A stretch of 64,000 nucleotides of DNA from Haliotis asinina (lineage: Eukaryota > Mollusca > Gastropoda > Lepetellida > Haliotidae): positions 18,664,001-18,728,000 of the forward strand of contig NC_090280.1 of NCBI RefSeq assembly GCF_037392515.1, read 5' to 3'. The position numbers and the translations under genes were made by a program. Below are positions 44,971 to 56,927 of this stretch, piece after piece. Every line of letters begins with the position of its first letter. Within the stretch, counting starts at the first letter, position 1. Below the pieces are notes generated by a model, which was given only the letters and a program-made list of their open reading frames with translations, was not told where the DNA came from and did not search any database.

Positions 44971-45661
44971 CGTCTTCTCTCTCGCCTGCTCTCTCGTCTG
45001 CTCTCTCGTCTTCTCTCTCGCCTGCTCTCTCGCCTGCTCTCTCGCCTGCTCTCTCGTCTTCTCTCTCGCCTGCTCTCTCGCCTGCTCTCTCGTCTTCTCT
45101 CTCGCCTGCTCTCTCGTCTTCTCTCTCGCCTGCTCTCTCGCCTGCTCTCTCGTCTTCTCTCTCGCCTGCTCTCTCGCCTGCTCTCTCGCCTGCTCTCTCG
45201 CCTGCTCTCTCGTCTTCTCTCTCGCCTGCTCTCTCGTCTTCTCTCTCGCCTGCTCTCTCGCCTGCTCTCTCGCCTGCTCTCTCGCCTGCTCTCTCGTCTT
45301 CTCTCTCGCCTGCTCTCTCGTCTTCTCTCTCGCCTGCTCTCTCGCCTTCTCTCTCGTCTTCTCTCTCGCCTGCTCTCTCGCCTGCTCTCTCGCCTGCTCT
45401 CTCGCCTGCTCTCTCGCCTGCTCTCTCGTCTTCTCTCTCGCCTGCTCTCTCGCCTGCTCTCTCGCCTTCTCTCTCGCCTGCTCTCTCGTCTTCTCTCTCG
45501 CCTGCTCTCTCGCCTGCTCTCTCGTCTTCTCTCTCGCCTGCTCTCTCGCCTTCTCTCTCGCCTGCTCTCTCGCCTTCTCTCTCGCCTGCTCTCTCGCCTT
45601 CTCTCTTGCCTGCTCTCTCGCCTGCTCTCTCGCCTGCTCTCTCGTCTTCTCTCTCGCCTGC
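44971..45661. repeat. 12-bp minisatellite, about 57 units
   Basis: The unit is CTGCTCTCTCGC, with variants at two sites (CCTGCT, TCTTCT, CCTTCT). One strand is pyrimidine-rich. Because the unit is a multiple of three, open frames of 241-269 codons exist on both strands, made only of SPAL/SSSL or RRES/AREQ repeats. I do not regard them as genes. Confidence 0.95.
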
Positions 45662-45791
45662 GAAACCACAGACGGGTTACGTAACTCTGTCGCCACATCC
45701 CTGCTGTGACGTCATAGAAGGAACAGCTAGCTGAATAGGAAATGTGTTGGAAGCTCGTCATTTTGCTAATTTCCCGACGTCACCAAAAGAC

Positions 45792-45880
45792 ATGCCGAAT
45801 TGTTGTGTTGCCGTCAATTGCTCCTTGGGGTCGGGTTAAGGTGTCAATATGCACAGATTTCCACCGGAAACCGTAGTTTG
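45792..45880 (+). pseudogene. THAP zinc-finger relic
   Basis: One frame reads MPNCCVAVNC, then a stop, then GVNMHRFPPET. This is the start of a THAP (C2CH) DNA-binding domain, where two cysteines and the HRFP motif are standard. The rest of the domain is absent. The source could be a THAP host gene or a P-type transposon. Confidence 0.55.
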
Positions 45881-46147
45881 TGCTTAAAATGTTTGCTTGT
45901 GTGAGCGAAGCGAGCGCTGTGGAAGCCGATGGTATATAGTAAATCGAATGGTTCGCCCCCTGCCACCCTTACAGGATAGAAAATGGAGTTTAAGTTTCAT
46001 CGAGTTTATATGCTCAAGACTGCTTACTACACATTGCTGACCAAAACGATTTTCATGAATATTACGTTTTCTTTCGCGGAAGCGAGGTTGTGGTCGAAGT
46101 GACCATATTATCGTAATATCATATGCCCCTCCCTCCTCCCTCTTCAA

Positions 46148-46191
46148 CCCCCCGCCCCCCCATCCATCCACCCCCCCCCCCCCCCACCCCC
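46148..46191 (+). repeat. C-rich tract
   Basis: Runs of up to 17 cytosines are split by short CATC and A interruptions. This could form a G-quadruplex on the minus strand. It also accounts for the Gly/Trp run in a spurious minus-strand ORF. Confidence 0.8.
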
Positions 46192-46334
46192 AAAAGAGTG
46201 AAATTGCTATGTCATTTAAAATCCTACTGTCTGTCAATAAAATGCAAATTTTATTACCAGTGAAAAGTAATGTTGATTTTGTAAGTCGGCGAAAGCGCCG
46301 CCAGTTTTGAAAATAGTGAAGTCCGCTAGAATTA

Positions 46335-48700
46335 TCGAGTGAGTGGATGAGTTCATATTTAACATCACATCGGCAATATCTCAGCCATACCGTGACGAGA
46401 AATTTAATACTGAAATGAAATATATGTCTACTATAAAAACCTGTCAACGACAGTAAAACAACTAGAATATCACAAATGGGATTAAAACAGAACATATTAT
46501 TCAAAATTCCACCAAAAAATCAATTTCTTTAAAAACAAAACAATGATTAAATGAGAAGTAACGCTGGTAAAAAGATCCTTGATAGTTTTGACATTGAAAT
46601 ATTTATCCCTTGTGATGGAGAATTCAACACAGTCAAGCAGGATATGCGTGACCGTGATTCTCTCATCACAAGGGATACAAAATGGAGGATCCTCACCTTT
46701 TAAAAGATATTCATGAGTATATCTAGTATGGCCAATACGACATCGTCGTAAAATAACCTCTTCAAATCTGGACTGACCAGTTTGTGTAACCATTATACGG
46801 TTTCATTTCATGTACTTTATTTATACCTACTTGGGTGTCCCACTTCTTCTGCATCAGACTACGGATGTAAGTTCTAACGTTAGCTTTGTATTCGGTGTAT
46901 GGATTAAAAAGTGGTGTCACAGATGTGCTGAGTGCTTCCTCAGCTGAAAGATCAGCCAATGCGTTACCAGAAATGCCTACGTGGCTTGGTAACCAACTGA
47001 AGACGATGTCGTATTGGCCGGCAGCCAGATTATTATACAATTCAATAATGACAATTATCAGTGGATGTTTACAAGAAATATTTCTAACAGCCTGAAGGCA
47101 AGAAAGAGAGTCTGAATAGATTATATACTGTTTATGTTTAGGATGTCTTTGAATATATTAAGAGCCGTTAATATGGCGCTAGCTTCACCTGAAAAAATAG
47201 AACTGTTGTCTGGTAATCTAGAAGATATTGTTCCGGATCCAATGACAGTGGCACAAGCCACTGCGCCACCGTCCTTGGACCCATCTGTAAATAAGGATGT
47301 ATAGTTGCTATATTTAGGTTTTAATTGATTATATTCGTGTTTATATTGAAATTCAATAGTTTCTGATTTTTTAAATGTTGTCAGTGTTAGGTCCACTTTG
47401 GGCCTAACAATTGCCAAGGAGGAGAAGAAAGAAGTCGGGAAGGAGATAAATTTTCCAACTCAAAGCTAGAAGCAGCAAGAAGTGGCTTAATTCTGAGCCC
47501 AAGAGGCGGAACAAGAGAAGACTTTTTGTTATACAAATCCTCATAAAGAGGATTAAAGACACAATTAACGCAGGATTAGACTCTTTAGAAGCTAATTTTG
47601 TAATGTGTTGTAAAGATACGACGTTGGTTGAGAGAAAGCTCATCAGCTTCGACGTAAAGACTGTCGATAGGAGAGGTTCTAAAAGAACCAAGACAACGTC
47701 TTAGGCCTTGGTGGTGCACAGGATCAAGTAGTTTAAGTTTGCTTTTACAGGCTCCACCATATATGATAGAGCCATAATCAAGTTTAAGATTTTCTGCCTT
47801 TTTCCTCGCTTTTCTAGCTTGTCTACAATCTGTATTAAGCTATGGTTTTCGTACATGTGGAGTCGTAGAGGACTTCGGTATATACTCATAGCTATGTTAT
47901 TTAAAACGTCAGCAAATGTTTGAATGGGATCGGTTATTTCACGGAAACAGCCAGGTCGCAGTTTCGATTTACAAACAGTTTGGAATAAAGACCAGTCAGT
48001 CTTCGAAAAGTTCCATCTTGTATGTAATGGAGAAGCAGATGGAGTTAGTTCTGAGAGGATAGTTGGGAAGTGATCACTTCCACAAAGGTCATTATGAACA
48101 GACGAATCAAATTAATTCAGTAAAATAGAATCTGCAAGAGACATAGCCAGAGAAGAATAAGTACCACTTGCAGGATGCAGATATGTACTTGAGTCATTAT
48201 TAAATATGCACAGATCATTACTGGAAATAAAATCTTCAAGTATTTTGCCTTTAGTATTAGTGTTAGTGCTGCCCCCAAGTGGATTATGACGGTTTAGATC
48301 ACGCATAATAACACATGGCTTCGGGAGTTGATCATAGAGTGATTGAAGATCAGTCTGTTGAAGTGCTGATGAAGGTGGAATATAGAGAGAGCATAATGTA
48401 AATGCAACACCGAGAGTAAGTCGCACTACCACAGCTTGGAGAGAAGTTGTTAGTATAACAGGACTGTGAATAACATATCCGTATAAGTATAGAAGATCCT
48501 CCAGTGGCCCTGTCGCCTAGAGGGGAAAAACAATGATAGGCTGTAAACTGGCGCAAAGTAAAATTCGTCTGTTTTAGATACGTTTCTTGCAGACAAAATA
48601 CCGACGGTGTGAGATCCTGGACTAATAGCTGTAGTTCATTAAAATTAGTCCTAAGACCTCTACAATTCCACTGTACAATAGTCGTAGGTTGACTTATCTT
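46335..48700 (-). mobile_element. I-clade (nimbus-like) LINE, internally deleted
   Basis: From right to left on the minus strand there is an endonuclease start (IVQWNCRGLRTNFNEL, VFCLQET) and SDHFPTILSEL near 48100-48060. It then jumps to the thumb ([32 protein letters not shown]). RNase H follows ([33 protein letters not shown]), then [17 protein letters not shown] and the shared 3' tail. The whole reverse-transcriptase palm, with its ADD motif, is missing between about 47,790 and 47,830. Several stops and frame changes remain in the endonuclease. Confidence 0.82.
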
Positions 48701-49729
48701 TTAAGTGGATTGATAGGGGATCTACCCGTTAGAATTATTGAGATTATAGTTAAAAAATCTAACTACTTTCTACTGGCAGTTAAGTATGTATTTGAATCAT
48801 GGCCAAAGGATTTTGCATGACACAACTTGTAACATAATGACTTCTTCCACGTCAGCAAGGAGGCTTCCAGTGGCCGCATGTTTACAAGGCGACTAATGAA
48901 AGTGTGATTGATATTCAATCTTGACTCAGTATGCTGCGACAGGACAAACCAGCTTCATGCGTACCAATAATCTGCCATCTGGTATTTTCAGAAAGCCTAC
49001 GCCTCGGCATGTCCATAAAGTTCAATTTCAGAACTGTTCACTTATTGATGCGTCGATAAGAAAGCAATGAGAATACTTCATTTCACCTTTTTATACCCCT
49101 CAGTCAATTGTACCGTGACAGAACTTTAGCATTAAAAGCATGCATTTGAGTCAGCACGTGCATTTAGTGCTAACTGCATGTGTATTCAGATATATCTGGT
49201 TGACTTCTCTGTTTTGATCCTTTTTTGTTGCAATCAACAATTATTTAAGGTGGTGCTTAATTAATGCTCATGTGGCATATATATTATCAGAGACAATGGC
49301 TTGATATAATGTACCAGAGAAGGGCTATAAAAGCTTTGACATAGTTATGAATCTCTCCTCTATTACACAACTGATGCAAGCTCCAGTATCAAACTTGCCC
49401 TCTGTTTAGCATTTTTGTGGTTAGTTTTGTATTGCATGTGTATGCGTGAGGGCTAATGAAGATAAAAAACTATTCAGGTGATATATTTTGTTAATACCCT
49501 CGAAGTAGCGAATTTCATTTTACTATGTGAACGCCAATATATCGTGTGTAACCATCACGAAGCATTATTATCTCTTTCGACAAAAGAAGCAGTTCGACAC
49601 AAACCACCTTTGGCACAGTTCGTGGAACTGATGTCTTTAACAAGAAAAGGTCTAGTGGTTGACACGCACCTCATTTCGCTAAATTCCAAGAACGTGAACT
49701 GCTACCACGAGGATATGCGAGGATGTAAA
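48701..49729. other. Unassigned spacer
   Basis: No exon or element is recognised. The plus ORF starting at 49478 extends into the degenerate repeat region and has no recognisable domain. Confidence 0.4.
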
Positions 49730-50310
49730 CTTCCATACTATTGGCAGACGTCTATCTGCCAGCACATGGAGTTGGCCAGCGTTTCGATACATCGACATCC
49801 CGCATGTGGCGAAGGGGTGAACCATGGAAACTTTCAATCACTGAGCAGACATATCTGTATCTGCCAGCCCACGTAGGCAACAATGGCATGACCTAGCTAC
49901 TGATGGACCTAAGGCTGTCAGGACTGACATCTTCCTCCACGTCCATGGAGGTGTGAAGGGGATGGAACCGTCGAAATCCAATCCCTAAGATTCACCCATC
50001 CATTAGTCCATGGTGGCAGTGACGAGGGAGTGGAACCGTCGAACTTCCAGTCTATGGATAGACATATATCAGCCAGTGCATAGAGGCAGAGAACTTACAA
50101 TCTCTGGGATGGCGTCCAGCCATCGGGCCATGGTGGTAGCAATGTGCCGAAACCATTGACCTTCCAGTCGCTATCTGACAGCTCATGGAGGCAGCAATAG
50201 GATGACACAATTGGATATGAAACCGCCAACATTCATCTCTCTGCACAGACGTCTGTCGTCCAGCCCATTATGGCAGCATGAGGATCGAACAATCGAACTT
50301 CTGCCATATT
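49730..50310. repeat. Degenerate tandem repeat
   Basis: Phrases such as AACTTCCAGTCTATGGATAG, CAGACATATATCAGCCAG and CATGGTGGCAGTGACG recur in changed form several times, at spacings of roughly 50-120 bp. It looks like an old, diverged minisatellite. Confidence 0.5.
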
Positions 50311-50980
50311 TTAAAAACAGAATATATATCAATACTGAAAACAACAAAAAGATATCATTGTTTGTTTATTCGTTAGTGTTCATAGTACAAAGATTGATTG
50401 ATTTAGCACAGAGGTCTTTGAACAATCGAACTGAACTAGACAGTCTACTGATTGATAATGTAAGCAACGATCCATGTCATAGAGGAAAGAGGACCTGCTA
50501 TCGGCTGAACATCCCATGGGATAGTAAAACATCAAATAATCGTAAGTTATGTAGGCCGGGGATCTTTAAACGCCACTATTCAGTAAAGGTCAGGGTACAC
50601 TAGTTCAGTAAACTATTCGCACTTGCAATCCACACTGACATTTGTTTGCTTTCGAGTGCATAAAACCAAAATTCTCGTGGGATAATAAAGCATTCATTAA
50701 TCTCAAAATAAGTATTACCATTAACAGATGGATTGAGACGATTTGCCCACCCTATTGAACAGTGATCAAGTTAACAGGCTTTAAAATCTCAGTAGGAAGA
50801 GACATGACGAGCTCACATTTACATTACACTGCTGAAACCCGCGACAGAAGTAGTAGAAGGGAAACCAAAGCGGAGGAGTAGTGGGCTGGTAGACCTAACG
50901 GTATAAACAAGACCGATTCCGTTCGTTGCAGAGTAGGCGAGGACAGAACTCAAACGGTCTGTTTCGTACTTGGAACCAAA
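50311..50980. other. Unassigned 3' flank of the second kringle copy
   Basis: I see no exon or known repeat. It corresponds in position to 1-819 beside the first copy but I find no clear similarity. Confidence 0.35.
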
Positions 50981-51612
50981 TCAACTCAGGGTGTTACACT
51001 TAGGTACATCACACTTTTCCCAGCGTGTATTTGAATCTGTTGTGTAACACCATAAAAACCCGTCACGAGATGGGTCACGGCAGTAGTTGGCAGATCCTGT
51101 GACGGTTTGGGGAGCATCAGTTCCTGGGATCCAGTACTTCACGTCTTCGTTGCATACGTGACCATGTGGCGTCTGAGAGTCCCATCGCTGACAGACCTTG
51201 CCAGTTATGGTTGTTGATACAGTTCCAGTGTACATCACTCTTCCAGCAGGTGCTGCCCAGCAGCCAGAAACTGTCAAGTAACATGAATTAGTTGATAAAT
51301 AGAGTCACACTAATCAACTGAACAAGGCTTGAATAGGGGATTGAATAGATCATTCTTCTTATAAGTAATTCAAGAGGATTCCATTATTTGCATAAGGCAT
51401 TGCATTAGGTTGCATCCTTACGGTTGACACACTTCACGTTGACCATCGTCCAGTTGCCATCTTTCTGACAAAAACTCATTGTCTGTTGACCAGAGTGGAT
51501 GTTCACTAAGCCCTTATTGCACTTGTAGTTTACCAGCAGACCTGTTGAACTGTAGACAACTAATGTGGAGTTGGAGAACCACAATGTACACTTAACTCCG
51601 ACGTCAGAGAGG
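50981..51612 (-). pseudogene. Second sushi-kringle copy, damaged
   Basis: The kringle exon 50981-51270 is open, 290 bp as in the first gene, with VCQRWDS, ANYCRDP, LWCYT, CDVPKC and all six cysteines. The sushi exon 51422-51612 is 191 bp instead of 207. A 10-bp and a 6-bp deletion shift its frame, giving a stop soon after CGSPTPH. The donor and acceptor sites are kept. I find no leader exon to its right before 55 kb. Either the gene is dead, or the kringle is used with other exons outside what I can recognise. Confidence 0.7.
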
Positions 51613-51829
51613 CTGTAAAGTAAGTATACATAGAGACATTATGAATTTACGAGATACTTTTGACAACGAGGATCTGTTGTGGCACATTATTGATAATGGT
51701 TAATACACTAAACTTAAAAAACGACACTCCCTTTTGGAAATTAGTAATGAGTATAATTCAAACACATGTAAATAGCATACTAATTGTTGGAAAGATTTCA
51801 GGTATGATCATTACCTGAAGACAAATTTC

Positions 51830-52400
51830 AGACAATTACAAAATGACGAAGGTTGGGAGACAGTGCAATCCGAAAGTTAATAACGTGTTTGGCCTTCTTG
51901 AGCGTCGACAACAGAATTGCATCGTCTGAACATCTAGTGGATGCGACGGTTGATGGCCATAGGAACTTGAGTCCAAACTCGGTGAAAGGCCTGAGAGAGT
52001 TCATCTGCAGTCGTCGGCCTTGTCGAATCTTGTCCCACAAATGTTCCATCGGGTTTAAGTCTGGACTGAGGGTCGGCCATCGCACAGTTTCCATGCAATT
52101 GACGGAGAAGGTTTCTAGTCGCTCTGGATGTATGGGCAAACCCGTTGCTCTTCTTGAAGACGTGGTTTCCATGACGTTCAAAATGTGGCACGACGAAGGG
52201 TCCCAGCGCTTGATCAATATAGCGGGCAGATGTCATACCATTTCCGCTACTAGGATCAACATACCTAGTTTGTGATTAAGAGCAATAGCACCTCACACCA
52301 TGATACTCTTAACTCCCCACGAGAGACAATCATCTGCAAAACGCTCCCAGCGACGTCGCTACACTCTCACTCTGCCATCAGCCGTCGAAACGCAATACCG
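51830..52400 (-). mobile_element. Tc1-like transposon fragment
   Basis: Minus-strand pieces read MTSARYIDQALGPFVVPHF, AHTSRATRNLLRQLHG and LSPDLNPMEHLWDKI, the C-terminal half of a Tc1 transposase with the catalytic Glu in MEHLWD. The pieces lie in different frames, so it is broken by at least two indels. It belongs to a different subfamily from 9762-11251. Confidence 0.8.
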
Positions 52401-52401
52401 C

Positions 52402-53095
52402 ACTGTAAAATTATTGTCCTCCTGAGAGGGTACGTAAGTCCAAAAACGTCAATGTAAACATACCAGGACATTTAATCGTAGCATTATTGTTATTTTAATT
52501 TTGGCTAACATTTCTTACAATCGGACCCGTGAAGGTCCCGGGGTAGAATAGGCCTTCCCAATAGCAACCCATGCTTGCCATCAAAGGCGATTATACTCGT
52601 CGTAACAGGCGACAAACGTGATCGGGTTGTCAGGCTCGCTAACTTGGTTCACACGTCATCGATTCCCAGTTGCGCAGATCGATGCTCATATGTTTGATCA
52701 CTGGATTGTCTGGTCCAGATTTATAGCTGGAATATTGCTGAGTGCGGCCTAAAACTCAACTCACTCACTCTTACAATAGCCAGAGGCTGAAGGGAGGGTG
52801 TAAATCCAGTTAGGGTCCATGCAGGTAGCAAAGGTGCTGTGAGTCCCCATGGTTCATAGTATGGGGATCTACCTTCAGTTGTTGGGGATCTATAGCCTAT
52901 CCATATATCGTGTAGCTAATACGTTTTAGATTTAATTACTACTTTTTTTTCATTTACATATGTGATATTCGAGTTATTTTACTGTTCTTCCGTTGACGGG
53001 ATTGTATAATCTATCGTTCATTATTGTTAATCTATACAATGTTTCAGTTTCTATATGGCAGAAATATTGCCAAAGTGACTTTATATTTTAACTTG
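52402..53095 (+). mobile_element. I-clade LINE 3' UTR fragment split by a SINE
   Basis: TCCTGAGAGGGTACGTAAGT, GCTGAAGGGAGGGTGTAAAT and ATATTGCCAAAGTGAC match the reversed 3' UTR of the copy at 26838-27830. The SINE at 52524-52770 interrupts it. Confidence 0.75.
52524..52770 (+). mobile_element. SINE, near full length, with target duplication
   Basis: The head is GACCCGTGAAGGTCCCGGGG, followed by the core with GGTTGTCAGGCTCGC, and the 3' tail is AGCTGGAATATTGCTGAGTG then AACTCACTCACTC. CTTACAAT is present on both sides (52514-52521 and 52770-52777). Confidence 0.88.
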
Positions 53096-53570
53096 CTCAC
53101 GAGAGGCAATATCGGCTTTCGTCGGAGAAGACTTGCGACATCCATCACAACAAAACAGACCCAAGCACACGGCCAAACACTTGTTCAGATTTGAACACAA
53201 GAAGAAATGGGATGAGAGTACTCAGTCCAGATGACAACGCAGCCGTCTGAAATCTTTGTACAAATTGTGCATTTTTCAAAATATGAAAATCGTACTAACA
53301 TCGTACAACACGGATAAGCGCAACGAGACAGGACGAACGGTATGACCAATAAGGGGGCTTCACAACGTCAGCAGTAAAAACAGTCAACTACAGGGAACCA
53401 TCACCAACGTCAACGACGGCGACGGCACAAGGACACGTCATCAGCTGATGAACAGTTCTTCAGTGACTCGGTATGGCTGGTATATAAGCCCAACGATCTT
53501 TCAGTGGTTTTGGTCCTTCTACACCGTCAACGCAGACTACAGTGGGTGCAAACTTTGCGTCGGTGGCAGT

Positions 53571-54062
53571 TGGAGGTTCTGTTGTTGTTGCCAATTGTTG
53601 TAGGGTCTATAACTATTGCCAGCTGTTGGAGGTTCTATTACTATTGCCAACTGTTGTAGGTTCTATTACTATTGCCAACTGTTGTAGGTTCTATTACTAT
53701 TGCTAACTGTTGTAGGTTCTATTACTATTGCTAACTGTTGGAGGTTCTATTAGTATTGCCAGCTGTTGTAGGTTCTATAACTATTGCCAACTGTTGTAGG
53801 TTCTATTACTATTGCCAACTGTTGGAGGTTCTATTACTATTGTTAGCTGTTGGAGGTTCTATTACTATTGTTAGCTGTTGGAGGTTCTATTACTATTGCC
53901 AACTCTTGGAGGTTCTATTACTATTGTCTGCTGTTGGGGGTTCTGTTACTATTGCCAACTGTTGGAGGTTCTATTACTATTGCCAACTTTTGGAGGTTCT
54001 ATTACGATTGCCAGCTGTTGGAGGTTCTATTACTATTGCCAACTCTTGGAGGTTCTGTTCTT
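53571..54062. repeat. 28-bp minisatellite, about 17 units
   Basis: The unit is near CTATTACTATTGCCAACTGT plus TGGAGGTT. Since 28 is not a multiple of three, each unit shifts frame, and all three plus frames read VLLLL and GGSITI phrases. I take the resulting ORFs as artefacts. Confidence 0.93.
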
Positions 54063-54355
54063 ATTACCGAGCGAGGCGATGACATATAGCGATTAAGAGC
54101 ATCCCATGAGTGTTCGATAGGTTTAGATCTGGAAAACCTGAGGGATTGCCATATCCCTCAAGGTATCCATGTCTACACCTCATCATACGATATCAAGAGC
54201 AAATGTCATTCGCTTTCAAATTTGATAAAAATCAGAGTAGTCTACATATGATCTTGATATAATCGACATCGCACAATCGACTCAAACGATGCTTTTTGTG
54301 TTCATAAAATAGCAAGCGGGACTTTAAATGAGATGTCATGGTTTCCAAATATTAT

Positions 54356-54560
54356 TGTGCAAAAGTTGGTAGACAAGTGGTAGAGAAGCGCATGCATCCT
54401 GAGGAGAAGGGTACCGGTGAGGGCGAGCTGATGAACTACTTCAGTTACAGCGGAAGTCTACTTCCCTTGGAATTGTTGTCAGGTCAAAGTCCATAATACC
54501 AGTTACATTGAAGGTAGCCTATCAGTCTACAAGGTCCACTTCATATGGGAATCATTTCAT
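54356..54560 (-). other. Inverted orphan copy of the leader-gene upstream region
   Basis: In reverse this stretch resembles the region 200-330 bp upstream of the FREP leader ATGs, including TTCTCCTCAGGATGCATGC at 54390-54408 and a GTAACTGAAGTAGTTCATCA part. No leader exon is found next to it. Confidence 0.45.
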
Positions 54561-55545
54561 GTGTCAAATTTCATTTACATGCATGCAATGTGTTTTGATC
54601 TACAGCTAACGTTCCCTGTAAAGAGGAAGTACGTGACATATAATGAAGATATTTTATTCAATGGGTTTACGCTCGGCTTGTACAAATCATGGGAACTGAA
54701 CCAGGGCAACCTGGCAGTTTTACAGTTTGTATTTTTCGAATACCACTAATAAACTGTAAGAGATATACTGTCACGGCGCCAAACACTGTCCAGACGAACT
54801 CGACGGCAAATGATGCAGAATAGAAAGCAAACACACAACCAGACTGTTGGATACAACAATTTATTAAGCTAAGGAACCGCTCAAGTCTGGGTGAACTTGC
54901 TTGTGAAGCGTAACAAGAAGCCACGAGAAACAACAAGTCAACTAGCTAAGTAAACGGTGTCGTACCGGGAAGGCTAAAGTTTATGTTTCAGATGTCCCGG
55001 GAAGGCTAAACTGTTTAGTTCGGTTTTCCTGGGAGAGCTAATTAGGGAAGTACCGCGCGCCAAAACTAAAGTAAGGTGCCCTGAAGCATAATCCATGTAG
55101 GGGTGTAGAGAGAATTCTTTCCAAAACATAGTTATAATCTTCGCTTCTTTAGAACTTTATACTTCAACTTCAACTTTCTTTTTCTCATAACTCACCATCG
55201 GTGGTGCAAGAGCAAAGAATATACAATTATTACCAAATGTACATGTGAGCATAAATATAAACAAGTACCGGGAAGGCTACGTTCATTGAACCGAGACGAG
55301 TCGCGATTTAAGCCTTCCCGGCCATGAACCAAGTAAACCCGCCTCAACAGACCAGCTCAGGGATCAGACCATATATTGTCTGGTGACACCGAATGAGCAG
55401 GGGATGATAAGGACCTAACTACTGCCACTTACAGCGAGAGTTTCGGGCCTGTAAACATTTAACAGCCCAAGTGATCAATAGTCCAAACAGACCAGAGCAA
55501 AATGTAACATAACAAAAACCAGTCTTGAGCTCCCAAGTTCGGTCC
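54561..55545. other. Unassigned spacer with CCGGGAAGGCTA repeats
   Basis: CCGGGAAGGCTA occurs at about 54967, 55007 and 55267, and TAGCCTTCCC-like inverse forms near 55310. I cannot assign the stretch to an element. Confidence 0.4.
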
Positions 55546-55946
55546 TCAGGCCGTCCCACGATACGGTGATTGACAACTAGGTAGCAGGTTGACATGCACA
55601 AAGCCGTCTAGACTTTCCCCAAGTGTGTTGGAATAACCGGCCAAGTCAGGCCGTCCCACGATACGGTGATTGACAACTAGGTAGCAGGTTGACATGCACA
55701 AAGCCGTCTAGACTTTCCCCAAGTGTGTTGGAATAACCGGCCAAGTCAGGCCGTCCCACGATACGGTGATTGACAACTAGGTAGCAGGTTGACATGCACA
55801 AAGCCGTCTAGACTTTCCCCAAGTGTGTTGGAATAACCGGCCAAGTCAGGCCGTCCCACGATACGGTGATTGACAACTAGGTAGCTGGTTGACATGCACA
55901 AAGCCGTCTAGACTTTCCCCAAGTGTGTTGGAATAACCAGCCACGT
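55546..55946. repeat. 100-bp tandem repeat, four near-identical units
   Basis: GGCCGTCCCACGATACGGTG recurs at exactly 100-bp steps (55549, 55649, 55749, 55849). The first three units look identical and the last differs at a few bases. Such homogeneity suggests recent expansion. Confidence 0.95.
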
Positions 55947-56249
55947 CCAGTTATAATGTAAGCGTCACAGTATACAATACCCGACGCGAGGTGAAAGTTG
56001 ACATCTGGCCTCTGACCAGAAGTGTGCTAATACTTCGGAATATAAACGGGTATCGGGTATCGGTGACGTATAAGCATATGTACGGTGAAGGGGAATACAT
56101 GTGTGATATGAGTGCGAGTTTAACTACACATTGATACAGGTGGATATAATATACATAAAGGTCGGAACGGCATAAGCTCTTATATCTCCCACAGATACAC
56201 CGACGGGAATCATACAAAAAGCTAGTAAACTACTGCTGTACAAGGGGAT

Positions 56250-56372
56250 ACATACATACATACATACATACATACATACATACATACATACATACATACA
56301 TACATACATACATACATACATACATACATACATACATACATACATACATACATACATACATACATACATACA
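56250..56372. repeat. (CATA)n microsatellite
   Basis: About 30 perfect tetranucleotide units. Read on the minus strand it gives MYVC repeats, which are not a gene. Confidence 0.97.
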
Positions 56373-56927
56373 TGTATGTCCAGTGACATATGTATACTCT
56401 TCAAATCAAGAAACTTTACGTAGGAAGCATTTGACGTTTAGGACACAAACACTTGCATTCTGAATCCCAACATGTTGTAGAACGGTTACCGACAACATAA
56501 TGTTTGAAAACAGGCACGTTGAACAAAAACGTAACTGTTTTTGTTTGGGACATTTGAGTAGATATACTTTTGCGGCCCCTGCAATATTTTTGCAGGGGAA
56601 ACGGTGACTGTGGTTATCTGTTCCCTGCCCAGAAATTTGTAAAATGTTTTTGCAATGATGTTCTCATATCACCTTCCTATGTTGAATATATGCCCCATCC
56701 AGGGATTATTACCATGGTACACTTATTGATATAATATTACGATGTTCTTCGAACAAGTATCATCACAATCGAGATATTATGTATCGTATCGTGAGGCCTA
56801 TGTATCTTGACATCCCTAATTATTACGCTACGCGTACAATCGTGTTACGGGAAAGCGGTAATATGACAACAACTAAAATTGTGAATAATTCAGTCTTAAT
56901 TCGAATTCAAATATTTAAAACACTTAC
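56373..56927. other. Spacer with a small hairpin
   Basis: CCCCTGCAA (56576-56584) and TTGCAGGGG (56590-56598) form a 9-bp stem with a five-base loop. Nothing else is recognised until the duplicated block begins near 56850. Confidence 0.4.

Noticed and set aside
44928-45761. Four open frames of 241-269 codons on both strands
   Set aside because: They are produced by the 12-bp minisatellite, whose length is a multiple of three. They hold only tetrapeptide repeats and have no domain, and no frame is favoured.
45884-46504. 206-codon minus-strand ORF
   Set aside because: It crosses the C-rich tract and the 3' tail of a LINE and has no recognisable domain. The Gly/Trp run comes from the C tract.
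53738-54096. Overlapping plus-strand ORFs rich in Leu, Tyr and GGSITI
   Set aside because: They follow the 28-bp minisatellite, each unit shifts frame, and all three frames read the same phrases.
53571-55946. CRISPR-like regular repeats
   Set aside because: The 28-bp and 100-bp units are directly adjacent without unique spacers, and the genome is eukaryotic.
54760-55970. Possible long-terminal-repeat edges (TGTCACGGCGCCA and nearby)
   Set aside because: There are no paired terminal repeats, no coding parts and no target duplication, so the sequence does not support such an element.
56124-56404. MYVC repeat ORFs
   Set aside because: These are translations of the CATA microsatellite.
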